From positions 40,598-104,597 of the forward strand of contig JAJTXQ010000046.1 in NCBI GenBank assembly GCA_021462855.1: DNA of 64,000 nt. Reading direction: 5' to 3'. This DNA is from Dehalococcoidia bacterium (GTDB lineage: Bacteria; Chloroflexota; Dehalococcoidia; DSTF01; JACRBR01). Under the pieces are notes generated by a model that ran no database searches, was not told the DNA's origin, and saw only the letters and a list, made by a program, of their open reading frames with translations. Numbering within the stretch: position 1 is the stretch's first letter; every line of letters begins with the position of its first letter. This document shows, piece by piece, positions 1 through 9,849 of the stretch. Both the position numbers and the translations under genes were made by a program.

Positions 1-553
1 ACAACGGGATCCACCCATCCGCGATCTCGCCGGTCTGTTCCATGCTCTTTGGCGTGATCGATGCGATGTACGTCGGGATGTGGTCGCGATGCGGCGTGAA
101 CTGCATCGTGAACCCGCGTTCCAGCTTGAAGATCTTGCCGTCGTACACCAGCTTCTGCTGCCTCATGATCATGTTGATGATCTCGATGCACTCGCGCAGC
201 CGCGTCGCCGGGCGATCGAATTTCACGCCGTGCCAGTGCTCGATCACGTTCGCGCCCGAGCTGCCGAGCCCGATGATCGCACGCCCGCCGGACAGGTCGT
301 CGAGCGTGCCGAACGTCATCGCCAGCACCGCCGGCGTGCGGCTGTAGACGTTGACGATCGCCGTGCCGAGCTGGATCTTCTTCGTGACGAGCGCCAGGTG
401 CGTCAGCATGCTGAACGCGTCGCGTCCCCACGCCTCGGCGACCCACACCGACTCGACGCCGAGGTCGTCGGCGATCTGCACGCGCTTCACCACGTCCTCG
501 CGCTCCGAGGGGCTCCCGGCGAACCCGATCTGCAGTCCCAGGCGTTTCGTCAT
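1..553 (-). CDS. LLM class F420-dependent oxidoreductase (C-terminus off window)
   Basis: The N-terminal 184 codons of a luciferase-like (bacterial luciferase fold) monooxygenase are visible; the gene runs off the left edge. The protein starts MTKRLGLQIGFAGSPSERED and later has the family's GTAIVNVYSRTPAVLAM strand and the GGRAIIGLGSSG segment that follows a TLDDLSGG turn. Such enzymes use reduced F420 or FMN for hydride transfer; the substrate cannot be told. The ATG at 553 is chosen because a GGAGG lies 4 nt upstream (558-562). It is divergent from nagB. A second LLM protein lies at 3884-4906. The family is clear; cofactor choice is inference. Confidence 0.85.
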   Translation of the reverse strand, partial: MTKRLGLQIGFAGSPSEREDVVKRVQIADDLGVESVWVAEAWGRDAFSMLTHLALVTKKIQLGTAIVNVYSRTPAVLAMTFGTLDDLSGGRAIIGLGSSGANVIEHWHGVKFDRPATRLRECIEIINMIMRQQKLVYDGKIFKLERGFTMQFTPHRDHIPTYIASITPKSMEQTGEIADGWIPL

Positions 554-621
554 GCCACTCCTCCGTTCGTTGCCGCCGCATGATCGGCGCGCGGCGCATT
601 ACGGTCAACGAACGCGCGATG

Positions 622-627
622 TAGCAT
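622..627 (+). promoter_or_regulatory. -10 box of leaderless nagB
   Basis: TAGCAT ends 6 nt before the GTG start of nagB. There is no Shine-Dalgarno sequence, so the mRNA probably begins at the start codon. No convincing -35 is seen. Confidence 0.45.
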
Positions 628-633
628 GCCGCC

Positions 634-1347
634 GTGCGCATCGAGATCCTGCCGGACGACATCGCGCTCGCCGCGCGCGCGGCCGGCGTGATCTGCGGCG
701 CCGGCCCGCGAGCGCACATTGGCCTGCCGACCGGCGGCACGCCGGTCCGCGCATACGCCGAGCTCGCACGCCGCGCCGCCGCCGGGGACTGCGACCTGTC
801 CGGCGTCACGGCATGGGCGGTCGATGAGTTCGCGGGTGTCCCCGCAGGGACACGCGGCACGAACGCCGCGTTCTTCGCCCGTCACATCGCGTTCCCGCTG
901 CGCGCGCTGCACCTGCCCGATGCCGGCGCCGCCGACGCGGCGGCCGAGGCCGCCGCCTTCGCCAGCCGCCTGCGCGACGCCGGCGGGCTCGACCTTTGCG
1001 TGCTCGGCATCGGCGTGAACGGCCACATCGCCTTCAATGAACCGGGGGCGCCAGCGGATGCGCAGGCGCGCGCCGTCGACCTGGCGCCGGAGTCGCGCGC
1101 GGCGCACGCGGCCGCGTTCGGGTCGCTCGATGCGGTGCCTGAACGAGGCATGACGCTCGGGATCGCCGACATCCTCGCTGCGCGCGCGATCCTCGCGCTT
1201 GCCTCGGGCGCGGCGAAGGCGGAGATCGTGCGCCGCGCGATCGAAGGTGCGCCGTCGGCCGCCGTGCCCGCTTCGTGGCTGCAGCGCCACGGCAACGTCA
1301 CCTGGCTGCTCGACGAGGCCGCTGCCGCGTCGCTCGCGCGCCGCTAA
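634..1347 (+). CDS. nagB: glucosamine-6-phosphate deaminase
   Basis: A 237-residue NagB/6-phosphogluconolactonase-superfamily enzyme, near the usual 240-260. It converts glucosamine-6-phosphate to fructose-6-phosphate and ammonia in the cytoplasm. Visible motifs are the phosphate-binding LPTGGTP (31-37), VDEF (63-66, equivalent to LDEY) and GVNGHIAFNEPG (127-138) with catalytic His131 and Glu136; the Asn before GH is common in Gram-positive NagB. The start is a GTG with no ribosome site but a -10-like TAGCAT 6 nt upstream, so a leaderless mRNA is likely. Its stop shares CTAA with the stop of the convergent exporter gene. No nagA or PTS gene is nearby, so direction of flux is unknown. Confidence 0.85.
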   Translation: MRIEILPDDIALAARAAGVICGAGPRAHIGLPTGGTPVRAYAELARRAAAGDCDLSGVTAWAVDEFAGVPAGTRGTNAAFFARHIAFPLRALHLPDAGAADAAAEAAAFASRLRDAGGLDLCVLGIGVNGHIAFNEPGAPADAQARAVDLAPESRAAHAAAFGSLDAVPERGMTLGIADILAARAILALASGAAKAEIVRRAIEGAPSAAVPASWLQRHGNVTWLLDEAAAASLARR

Positions 1348-2255
1348 CCGCCGGCCGCCGGAGCCTCGCTTCGCGGCGCGCGCGTGAGCCACGCCCGCGC
1401 CGACCCGTTTACGGCCATCATCCCGCCAACGATCAACGCGAGCCCCAGCAGCAGCGACAGCCCGATGTCCTCGCCGAGCACGAGCCAGCCGAGCAGCGTC
1501 GCCACCACCGGGATCAGGTAGCTGACGATCGCGACGTTCGTCGCCGGCATGCGCTGGATGAGGGAGAAGAAGAGGATGTACGCCGCCGCCGACGAGAACA
1601 GCCCGAGGCCGGCGAGCGCCGTCCACGCGCTTGCCGGCGCGCCGCCGTCCGGCACGCCTTCGAACAGCAGCGCGAGCGGCGCCGCCACGACCGCCCCGAT
1701 GGCAATCTGCCCCCACGCCAGCGCCACCGGCTCGCCGCGCAACCACTCCCGCGAGATGATCGTGCCCAGCGCGTAGCACAGCGACGCCGCCACGACGGCG
1801 AGCTCGCCCAGCGCGCTCGAGCTCGTCACATCGTCCAGGCTCGGGCCGATGAGCACGGCCGCGCCGATGAAGCCGACGACGACGCCGGCGCCCTTCTCCG
1901 GCGTCGGCGCCTCCGCGCCCATCGCGGCGGCGATGACGAACGTGATCAGCGGCATCGTCGCGATCAGCGTGGCGGCGAGGCTGCTTTCGATGTGCTGCTG
2001 CGCCCACGTGATCAACGTGAACGGCGCCACGTTGTTGACGACGGCGATCACCACGAGCAACGCCCAATTCGAGCGGGCCGGCAGCGATCGCCCCGTCATC
2101 AGCAGCACCGTGCTCAGCGCCAGGCCCGCGATCGCCAGCCGCCCGGCGACGACGGTGAACGGCTCGAATCCTTCGACCACGTAGTCGTTCATCAGGAATG
2201 CCGAGCCCCAGAGCAGGCTCAGCAGAAGCAGCGTCAGCATGTCAAGTGGTTTCAT
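1344..2255 (-). CDS. EamA/DMT-family transporter
   Basis: A 303-residue membrane protein with about ten hydrophobic helices in two EamA repeats. The first repeat starts MKPLDMLTLLLLSLLWGSAF and the second begins near LAVVAASLCYALGTIISREW. These 10-TMS drug/metabolite exporters move small polar compounds, amino acids or metabolites across the inner membrane; substrate is unknown. The ATG at 2255 is chosen because the hydrophobic N-terminus begins directly after it; upstream in-frame sequence is not protein-like. It is convergent with nagB, sharing the stop region, and divergent from thiE. A second EamA protein occurs at 57353-58279. Confidence 0.85.
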   Translation of the reverse strand: MKPLDMLTLLLLSLLWGSAFLMNDYVVEGFEPFTVVAGRLAIAGLALSTVLLMTGRSLPARSNWALLVVIAVVNNVAPFTLITWAQQHIESSLAATLIATMPLITFVIAAAMGAEAPTPEKGAGVVVGFIGAAVLIGPSLDDVTSSSALGELAVVAASLCYALGTIISREWLRGEPVALAWGQIAIGAVVAAPLALLFEGVPDGGAPASAWTALAGLGLFSSAAAYILFFSLIQRMPATNVAIVSYLIPVVATLLGWLVLGEDIGLSLLLGLALIVGGMMAVNGSARAWLTRAPRSEAPAAGG

Positions 2256-2287
2256 CGCAGGTGCGTGGTCCCGGGATCGCGCGGCCG

Positions 2288-2293
2288 TATGAT
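2288..2293 (+). promoter_or_regulatory. -10 box of leaderless thiE
   Basis: TATGAT lies 8 nt before the ATG of thiE, with no Shine-Dalgarno sequence between them. A leaderless transcript is likely; a -35 is not evident. Confidence 0.45.
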
Positions 2294-2301
2294 GCAGCAG
2301 C

Positions 2302-2934
2302 ATGACACACGCCGACACCCATCGCCGGATCGCCGGCCTGTACGCCATCATCGACCCGGCGGCGTGCCGCATGCCCGCCGTCGAGGTCGCGCGCATGGCG
2401 ATCGATGGCGGCGCGCGCGTTTTGCAGTGGCGCGACAAGACGCGCGACAAGGGCGCACAGCTCGCCGACGCGCGAGCGATCGCCGCGCTCTGCCGCGACG
2501 CCGGCGTGCTGCTCATCGTCAACGACCACGCGGACCTCGCGCTCGCGTGCGATGCGGACGGCGTGCATCTCGGGCAGAAGGCCCTCCCGATCGGCGCCGT
2601 GCGGCCGATCGCCGGCGCGCGGATCATCGGCGTCTCGACGAACAACGCCGCGGAGGCGCGCGCGGCCGAGGCCGCGGGCGCGGACTACGTCGCCGTCGGC
2701 GCGATCTTCCCGACGATCTCGAAGGAGGTTACGCGCGTGGCCGACCTCGACCGCATCCGCGCGGTGAAGCGGGCAGTGCGCGTGCCGGTCGTTGCGATCG
2801 GCGGCATCAACGCGTCGAACATCGCATCGGTCGTCGAAGCGGGCGCGGACGCCGCGGCCGTCATCAGCGCCATCTGCGCCGCCGATGACCCGCGGGCCGC
2901 CGCGCGCGTGCTCGCGTCGGCGTTCGGCGCCTAG
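2302..2934 (+). CDS. thiE: thiamine-phosphate synthase
   Basis: A 210-residue TIM-barrel enzyme of the ThiE/TenI family, the normal size. It joins HMP-pyrophosphate to the thiazole phosphate to make thiamine phosphate. Motifs seen are QWRDK (42-46, pyrophosphate binding), NDHADLAL, DGVHLGQ (86-92), IFPTISK (135-141) and the phosphate-binding AIGGI and VISAI loops near the end. The strong match of QWRDK and DGVHLGQ favours true ThiE over the aromatizing TenI. There are no other thi genes in the window. The stop codon overlaps that of the convergent propeller gene (CTAG at 2931-2934). Confidence 0.9.
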   Translation: MTHADTHRRIAGLYAIIDPAACRMPAVEVARMAIDGGARVLQWRDKTRDKGAQLADARAIAALCRDAGVLLIVNDHADLALACDADGVHLGQKALPIGAVRPIAGARIIGVSTNNAAEARAAEAAGADYVAVGAIFPTISKEVTRVADLDRIRAVKRAVRVPVVAIGGINASNIASVVEAGADAAAVISAICAADDPRAAARVLASAFGA

Positions 2935-3863
2935 ACGGTGTAGACCTTCTCCTCCGGGCCCTTGAGCAGCAGCGCCGACGCACCGTCCGGCCGCCAGAAC
3001 GGGCCGACGAGGTTGTCGCCGGTCGCGCGTGGCAGCGCCGCCATCGCGAGGCCGTCGTAGCGAAACAGCGCGCCGCCCTCGCCGCACACCAGCGCGTCGC
3101 CGCCGCCCGGCCGCCACGCGGCGCCGAGCAGCGCACCCGGTGACTCGACGGCCGCGCTCGTGAATCCGGCTCCGTCGTACTCGATGATCTTGTTCACGAC
3201 GCGCCCGCCGTCGCCGTACGCCAGCACGAGCGCCAGCGCCCGCGGCGGCGACGCGCCCGCGTTCCACGAGACCGCGACGGCGTCGTCCTCGTCGTCGGTG
3301 GCGAGCAGCGCCTGCATGTAGCGTCCGTCGCAGCGGTACAGCGCGTGCGGGCGCGGATAGCCGGCGAAGCGGCTGGCGTAGGCGCCGATCAGCGCGTACG
3401 CGCCGTCGGGGCGCCATGCGATCGACCGCAGCGTGTGCGCGCGGTCGCCGGGCAGCGCGTAGAGCGCGCCCGGCGCCGCCTCGAACCGCAACACGACGCC
3501 CGCGTTGCCGATGATGAGCGCGGACGCGCCGTCCGGCGCCCAGGCGACGCGCCGCAGGTTCTCGGATGTGGCGGCGGGAAGCTCGCGGAAGCGCGCGCCG
3601 TCGTAGTGCATCACCGCGCCGCGGTTGCCGACGAGCAGCGCGCGCGCGCCATCGGGCGACCAGGCGACGCCGCGCAGGTTGTGCTGGCTCCCCGTGTCGA
3701 CGCGCGCGAACGACGCACCGTCGAAGCGCCACGCCTCGCCACGGTTGCCGACGACGAGCGCGAACGCGCCATCCGGCCGCCACGCCGCCCAGCGCAGCGG
3801 CCGCGTAGCCGGCGCCTGCAGCGGCGCCAGCGCGTCATCGCGAAAGACGTATGCGGCGGTCAT
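2931..3863 (-). CDS. WD40-like beta-propeller repeat protein
   Basis: A 310-residue protein built of repeats of the pattern W-(R/S/A)-P-D-G-A-x-A-L-(L/V)-(V/I)-G-N-x-G followed by (Y/F)-(D/E)-G. At least six copies start near residues 27, 69, 110, 152, 245 and 287, so a six- or seven-bladed propeller is likely. No signal peptide is seen, so it should be cytoplasmic. The repeats resemble the human-readable 'SPDGxxAL' class found in TolB/WD40-type proteins; the ligand is unknown. The start ATG follows TAGACT by 5 nt with no ribosome site, suggesting a leaderless message. It ends on the same CTAG as thiE. Confidence 0.7.
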   Translation of the reverse strand: MTAAYVFRDDALAPLQAPATRPLRWAAWRPDGAFALVVGNRGEAWRFDGASFARVDTGSQHNLRGVAWSPDGARALLVGNRGAVMHYDGARFRELPAATSENLRRVAWAPDGASALIIGNAGVVLRFEAAPGALYALPGDRAHTLRSIAWRPDGAYALIGAYASRFAGYPRPHALYRCDGRYMQALLATDDEDDAVAVSWNAGASPPRALALVLAYGDGGRVVNKIIEYDGAGFTSAAVESPGALLGAAWRPGGGDALVCGEGGALFRYDGLAMAALPRATGDNLVGPFWRPDGASALLLKGPEEKVYTV

Positions 3864-3868
3864 GCCGC

Positions 3869-3874
3869 AGTCTA
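3869..3874 (-). promoter_or_regulatory. -10 box of leaderless propeller gene
   Basis: On the minus strand TAGACT ends 5 nt before the ATG at 3863. No Shine-Dalgarno sequence is present. Confidence 0.4.
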
Positions 3875-3883
3875 CGCCATGCG

Positions 3884-4906
3884 CTACGCGTAGAACGTCT
3901 GCGCGATGCGCGCGGCGTAGCCCAGCAGCGCGCCCGGCTCAAGCCCATACGATGGCGGCACGAGCGTCGCCGAGTCGGCGTGCTCCCAGATCGCCGACAC
4001 GCGCGCGCGCACCTCGTCGGGCGTGCCGCAGACAACGAACGTCTGCGCCATGTCATCGGTCACCAGGTCGCGCACCGACTTGTAGTCGCCGCTGCGCACG
4101 CCTGCCTGGAGCGCCTGCGCCTCCTTGCGGAAGCCGTGCGCCGCAAAGTACTCCTCGTACTGCCCGACGCCGGCGTAAAAGGCGACCGTCGCGCGCGCGT
4201 CCTCGATCGCCTGCCGCTTGTCGGGGTTCGGCGCGACGAACAGCCACATGTTGAACTCGATGTCCTCGCGCTTCCGGCCGCCCTTGTCCAGCCCGCGCTT
4301 GATGTCGTCCATCACCTTCGTCGTCGCCCAGTCGATCGACCAGATCGGGTGGCCGAGGACGCCGTCGGCGATCTCGCCCGCCAGGCGCAGCACCGGCGTG
4401 CGCAGGCCGGCGATCCACACCGGGATCTCCGTGCGCAGCGGCGCGCCGAGCGGGTTGAACTCGCTGAAGTCGAGATGGTGGTACTCGCCGTCGTAGCGCT
4501 TCAGCTCGCCCGTGTGCGCCTTCGCGATGATCAGCCGCACGATCTCCACGACCTCGCGCATGTGCGCGAGCGGCTTGCCGTACTCCATGCCGAAAAAGCC
4601 CTCGCTCCACGACCGCACACTCGTGCCCAGTCCGAGCGTGAAGCGCCCGTTGCTGATCCGGTCGAGGTCCATCGCCGCCGCCGCCGTCTCGAACGGGCTG
4701 CGCACGAACGCCAGCGCGATCCCCGTCGCCAGGCGCATCCGCTCGGTGACGCCGGCCGCCGTGGCCAGCGGGATGAACGGCGGGCCGTACACCTGCGGCG
4801 CGAACACGCCCTCCAGCCCCATCGATTCGAGTTGCTTCGCCTGCGCGGTCAGCAGCTGCGCCGGCAGCGGCGAGACCACGCCCCAGTACTTCGGCTTGTT
4901 AGGCAT
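3884..4906 (-). CDS. LLM class F420-dependent oxidoreductase
   Basis: A complete 340-residue luciferase-like monooxygenase. The N-terminus (MPNKPKYWGVVSPLPAQ) leads into the beta-alpha barrel with TGIALAFVRSPFETA (about 66-80), SNGRFTLGLGTS, the PVWIAGLRTPVLRLAGEIADG segment typical of F420-type members, and a C-terminal CGTPDEVRARV helix found in TIGR-type F420 families. It likely uses F420H2 or FMNH2; substrate unknown. The ATG at 4906 has an AAAGGA-type ribosome site upstream. It lies divergent from the capsid island. It is only distantly similar to the partial LLM protein at the left edge. Confidence 0.85.
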   Translation of the reverse strand: MPNKPKYWGVVSPLPAQLLTAQAKQLESMGLEGVFAPQVYGPPFIPLATAAGVTERMRLATGIALAFVRSPFETAAAAMDLDRISNGRFTLGLGTSVRSWSEGFFGMEYGKPLAHMREVVEIVRLIIAKAHTGELKRYDGEYHHLDFSEFNPLGAPLRTEIPVWIAGLRTPVLRLAGEIADGVLGHPIWSIDWATTKVMDDIKRGLDKGGRKREDIEFNMWLFVAPNPDKRQAIEDARATVAFYAGVGQYEEYFAAHGFRKEAQALQAGVRSGDYKSVRDLVTDDMAQTFVVCGTPDEVRARVSAIWEHADSATLVPPSYGLEPGALLGYAARIAQTFYA

Positions 4907-4983
4907 GCGTCCATCCTTTCGTCCACGCGAGCGTAGGCCGCGCCGCCGGTACGCGCGAGTGCCGTTGGTTGTGACACCGTCGC

Positions 4984-5012
4984 TTCGACCTGTGCGCCGC
5001 CGCGCATACGCT
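4984..5012 (+). promoter_or_regulatory. candidate promoter of scaffold-capsid pair
   Basis: TTCGAC (4984-4989), a 17-nt spacer and TACGCT (5007-5012) lie 37 nt before the first gene of the phage-like pair. The match to consensus is partial, so this is tentative. Confidence 0.35.
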
Positions 5013-5049
5013 CGCAGCGACGTTCGGCAGGCGACCAGTGGAGGTGGAC

Positions 5050-5505
5050 ATGGTGGAAGAGATGGACAGCGGCGCGCCGGAACGCACGCCGCCGGAAGAC
5101 GCGGCGCCGTCACGCGTCGGCGAGCTGGAGGCGGAGGTGGCGCGGCTCACGGCGGCGCTCGGCGCAGCCGAACGCGACGCCTCGACCGCGCTCGCCGACG
5201 CCGGCGACCTGCGCGGGCTGCTCGACGCATCGGCGCGGCAGGCCGCGGACGCGGCATCGCGCTACCGCGAGGCGCTGCTGCGCGCGGAGCCGTCGCTGCC
5301 GGCGGATATGCTCGAAGGCGAAACGATCGACGAACTCGACGCCGCACTCGAACTCGCGCGCAGCATCGCCGGGCGCATCGACGCGGAGGCGCGCCGGATC
5401 GCGGCGGGCGCGACGCCGGCGGGCGCGCCGGAGCGCGGCGCGCCCAACCTCGCCGGACTCTCGCCCGAGCAGAAGATCCGCATCGGGCTCGAGCGCCTCG
5501 GCTGA
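5050..5505 (+). CDS. putative phage-type scaffolding protein
   Basis: A 151-residue acidic, Ala/Glu-rich protein with heptad-like helices from about residue 20 to 65 (GELEAEVARLTAALGAAERD) and a second helical stretch around 85-125, ending SPEQKIRIGLERLG. It has no enzyme motif. Its size, coiled-coil character and position directly before a major capsid protein gene are those of a scaffold or head-assembly protein, which is inference from order. The ATG at 5050 is chosen because GGAGGT (5040-5045) is well spaced; an upstream GTG at 5038 would lie before this site. Only 74 nt separate it from the capsid gene. Confidence 0.6.
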   Translation: MVEEMDSGAPERTPPEDAAPSRVGELEAEVARLTAALGAAERDASTALADAGDLRGLLDASARQAADAASRYREALLRAEPSLPADMLEGETIDELDAALELARSIAGRIDAEARRIAAGATPAGAPERGAPNLAGLSPEQKIRIGLERLG

Positions 5506-5579
5506 CCGCACGCCGCACCGACATCCGCACGCACGCGCACGACGCGCGCCGAACGCGCGCTGAAAGGAAGTGACCGCAC

Positions 5580-6467
5580 ATGGCGCTGACCCTGGCGGAG
5601 GCCGCCAAGCTCTCCAACGACATCGTCCTGCAGGGCGTGATCGAGACGATCATCCAGGACTCACCGATCTTGCAGACGCTGCCGTTTATCGAGATCACGG
5701 GCAACGGGCTGACGTACAACCGCGAGAACGCGAACCCCGCCGTCACGTTCTTCGACGTCGGCGACACGTGGACGGAGAGCACGCCGACGTTCACGCAGAT
5801 CACGGCGAACCTCAAGATCATCGGCGGCGACGCCGACGTCGACAACTACCTGCTGACGACGCGCAGCAACATCCAGGACCTGCGCGCCGCCGTCATCCGC
5901 CTGAAGGCGAAGGCGGTGCAGCAGAAGTTCGAGGACACGTTCGTCAACGGCGACACCGGCGTCGACGCCAAGTCGTTCGACGGCGTCGACAAGCTCAGCA
6001 CGGGCGGCCAGGCGATCTCGATGGGCGTGAACGGCGCGACCCTCACCCTCGCGAAGCTCGACGAATTGATCGACCTGGTGAAGGGCGGCAAACCCGACCT
6101 CATCCTCATGTCGAAGCGCAGCCGCCGCACGCTCAACAACCTCGCGCGGTCGTCCGGCGGCTTCCTCGAAACTGACCGCAACGAGTTCGGCGAGATGGTC
6201 CAGTACTACGACGGCGTCCCCGTCGGCGTGTCCGACTACATCTCCGACGCGAAGACGGTCGGGTCGAGCAGCGACTGTTCGACGATCTACGTGATGCAGA
6301 CGGGCGAGGGCGCGGTCTCCGGCCTGACGGCGCCCGGCGGGCTGACCGTCGAGACGATCGGCAGCCTGGAGACGAAGGATGCGACGCGGACGCGCGTCAA
6401 GTGGTACGTGAGCATGGCGCTGTTCAACACCCTCAAGCTCGCGAAGCTTACCGGCGTGCGCCCGTAA
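5580..6467 (+). CDS. HK97-fold phage major capsid protein
   Basis: A 295-residue protein with features of HK97-type capsid proteins. It has an N-terminal helix (LAEAAKLSNDIVLQGVIETI), an extended E-loop-like region (about 40-75, TYNRENANPAVTFFDVGDTW), a long spine helix after NYLLTTRSN, the A-domain strand DLILMSKRSRRTLNNLAR and a C-terminal YDGVPVGVSDY followed by WYVSMALFNTLKLAKLTGV. No prohead-protease domain is fused. The ribosome site AAGGAAGTG precedes the ATG. Upstream is only the putative scaffold; no portal, terminase, protease, tail or integrase gene is nearby, so this is an orphan capsid locus. Encapsulin is the alternative shell fold but no cargo gene is adjacent. Confidence 0.8.
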   Translation: MALTLAEAAKLSNDIVLQGVIETIIQDSPILQTLPFIEITGNGLTYNRENANPAVTFFDVGDTWTESTPTFTQITANLKIIGGDADVDNYLLTTRSNIQDLRAAVIRLKAKAVQQKFEDTFVNGDTGVDAKSFDGVDKLSTGGQAISMGVNGATLTLAKLDELIDLVKGGKPDLILMSKRSRRTLNNLARSSGGFLETDRNEFGEMVQYYDGVPVGVSDYISDAKTVGSSSDCSTIYVMQTGEGAVSGLTAPGGLTVETIGSLETKDATRTRVKWYVSMALFNTLKLAKLTGVRP

Positions 6468-6488
6468 CGCGCGCCCGCCCTCACGGCA

Positions 6489-6523
6489 GCGATGGCGTCC
6501 GCGCTCCCGGCGGGCGCCATCGT
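6489..6523. terminator. hairpin between convergent capsid and FtsH-ext genes
   Basis: GCGATGGCG (6489-6497) pairs with CGCCATCGT (6515-6523), one G-U pair, 17-nt loop. It sits between the convergent genes and may end transcription from both sides; there is no strong T-tract. Confidence 0.5.
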
Positions 6524-6527
6524 TGCG

Positions 6528-6956
6528 TCAGCGCGGGTCGCCGCCGCGGCCGGCGAACCGCAGGTAGGCGCCGAGCGCGAGCACGGCGAGTCCCAGCAAC
6601 GCGCCGATGACAAGGAGCACGCGGTTCCAGTCTCGGCCTCCGCCCGCATACGTCAGCTCGACCGTGCCAGGCGACCCGTCGCCGAAGGTCACGCCTTCGG
6701 CCTGCAGCGCGGCAGCGATGTCGGCGCCTTCGGGGACGCGCGTCTCGTAGGTGCGCTCGTCGTCGCGCAGCGTGACCCGCAGCGTCTCGCCGTCCACCTC
6801 GACGCGTTGCAGCCGGTCATCGGCCGCCGCCTGGACGACGTCCTCGAACGCGATATCGGTGCGCTCGTCGCCCGCGCGAAAGGACAGCAGCGCCGCGCCG
6901 GCAAGCGCGATGAGCGCGACGGCCGCGATTGCGGCGATGGCGATCCAGCGTCCCAT
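6528..6956 (-). CDS. membrane protein with FtsH extracellular-like domain
   Basis: A 142-residue protein with an N-terminal transmembrane helix (IAAIAAVALIALAGAALL, about 5-22), an extracytoplasmic domain (TDIAFEDVVQAAADDRLQRV through YETRVPEGADIAAAL) that follows the pattern of the FtsH extracellular domain, and a second helix near residues 113-132 (VLLVIGALLGLAVLALGAY). FtsH's AAA ATPase and zinc protease parts are absent, so this is a free-standing version. It begins 9 nt after the aconitase stop, on the same strand, so the two genes are probably cotranscribed. A role in membrane-protein quality control is only a guess from domain similarity. Confidence 0.6.
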   Translation of the reverse strand: MGRWIAIAAIAAVALIALAGAALLSFRAGDERTDIAFEDVVQAAADDRLQRVEVDGETLRVTLRDDERTYETRVPEGADIAAALQAEGVTFGDGSPGTVELTYAGGGRDWNRVLLVIGALLGLAVLALGAYLRFAGRGGDPR

Positions 6957-6964
6957 CGAGCGCG

Positions 6965-9748
<2,784 letters not shown>

Positions 9749-9803
9749 GAGACAGCTCCTTCGCAGGTGCAGAGGCGGCGGGGCGCAGGCGCGCGGCGCC
9801 TAT

Positions 9804-9813
9804 CGATACGTAA
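9804..9813 (-). promoter_or_regulatory. possible -10 of acnA
   Basis: In the 101-bp gap before acnA the minus strand reads TACAAT near 9810, about 60 nt before the start. No good -35 is found 16-18 nt upstream, so support is weak. Confidence 0.25.
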
Positions 9814-9849
9814 TTGTACCGGGCAACCGTCTTACGCTCGTGACGTGCG

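Noticed and set aside
634..1347. Missing catalytic Asp in NagB (Asn129 in GVNGHIAFNEP)
   Set aside because: An Asn at this place is normal in many Gram-positive NagB enzymes.
1344..2934. Overlapping convergent stops (CTAA at 1344, CTAG at 2931) as an unusual signal
   Set aside because: Such 4-bp overlaps are expected in a compact genome and need no special explanation.
5580..6467. Encapsulin nanocompartment protein
   Set aside because: Length and fold class are compatible, but there is no cargo gene or cargo-loading peptide nearby and the preceding gene looks like a phage scaffold.
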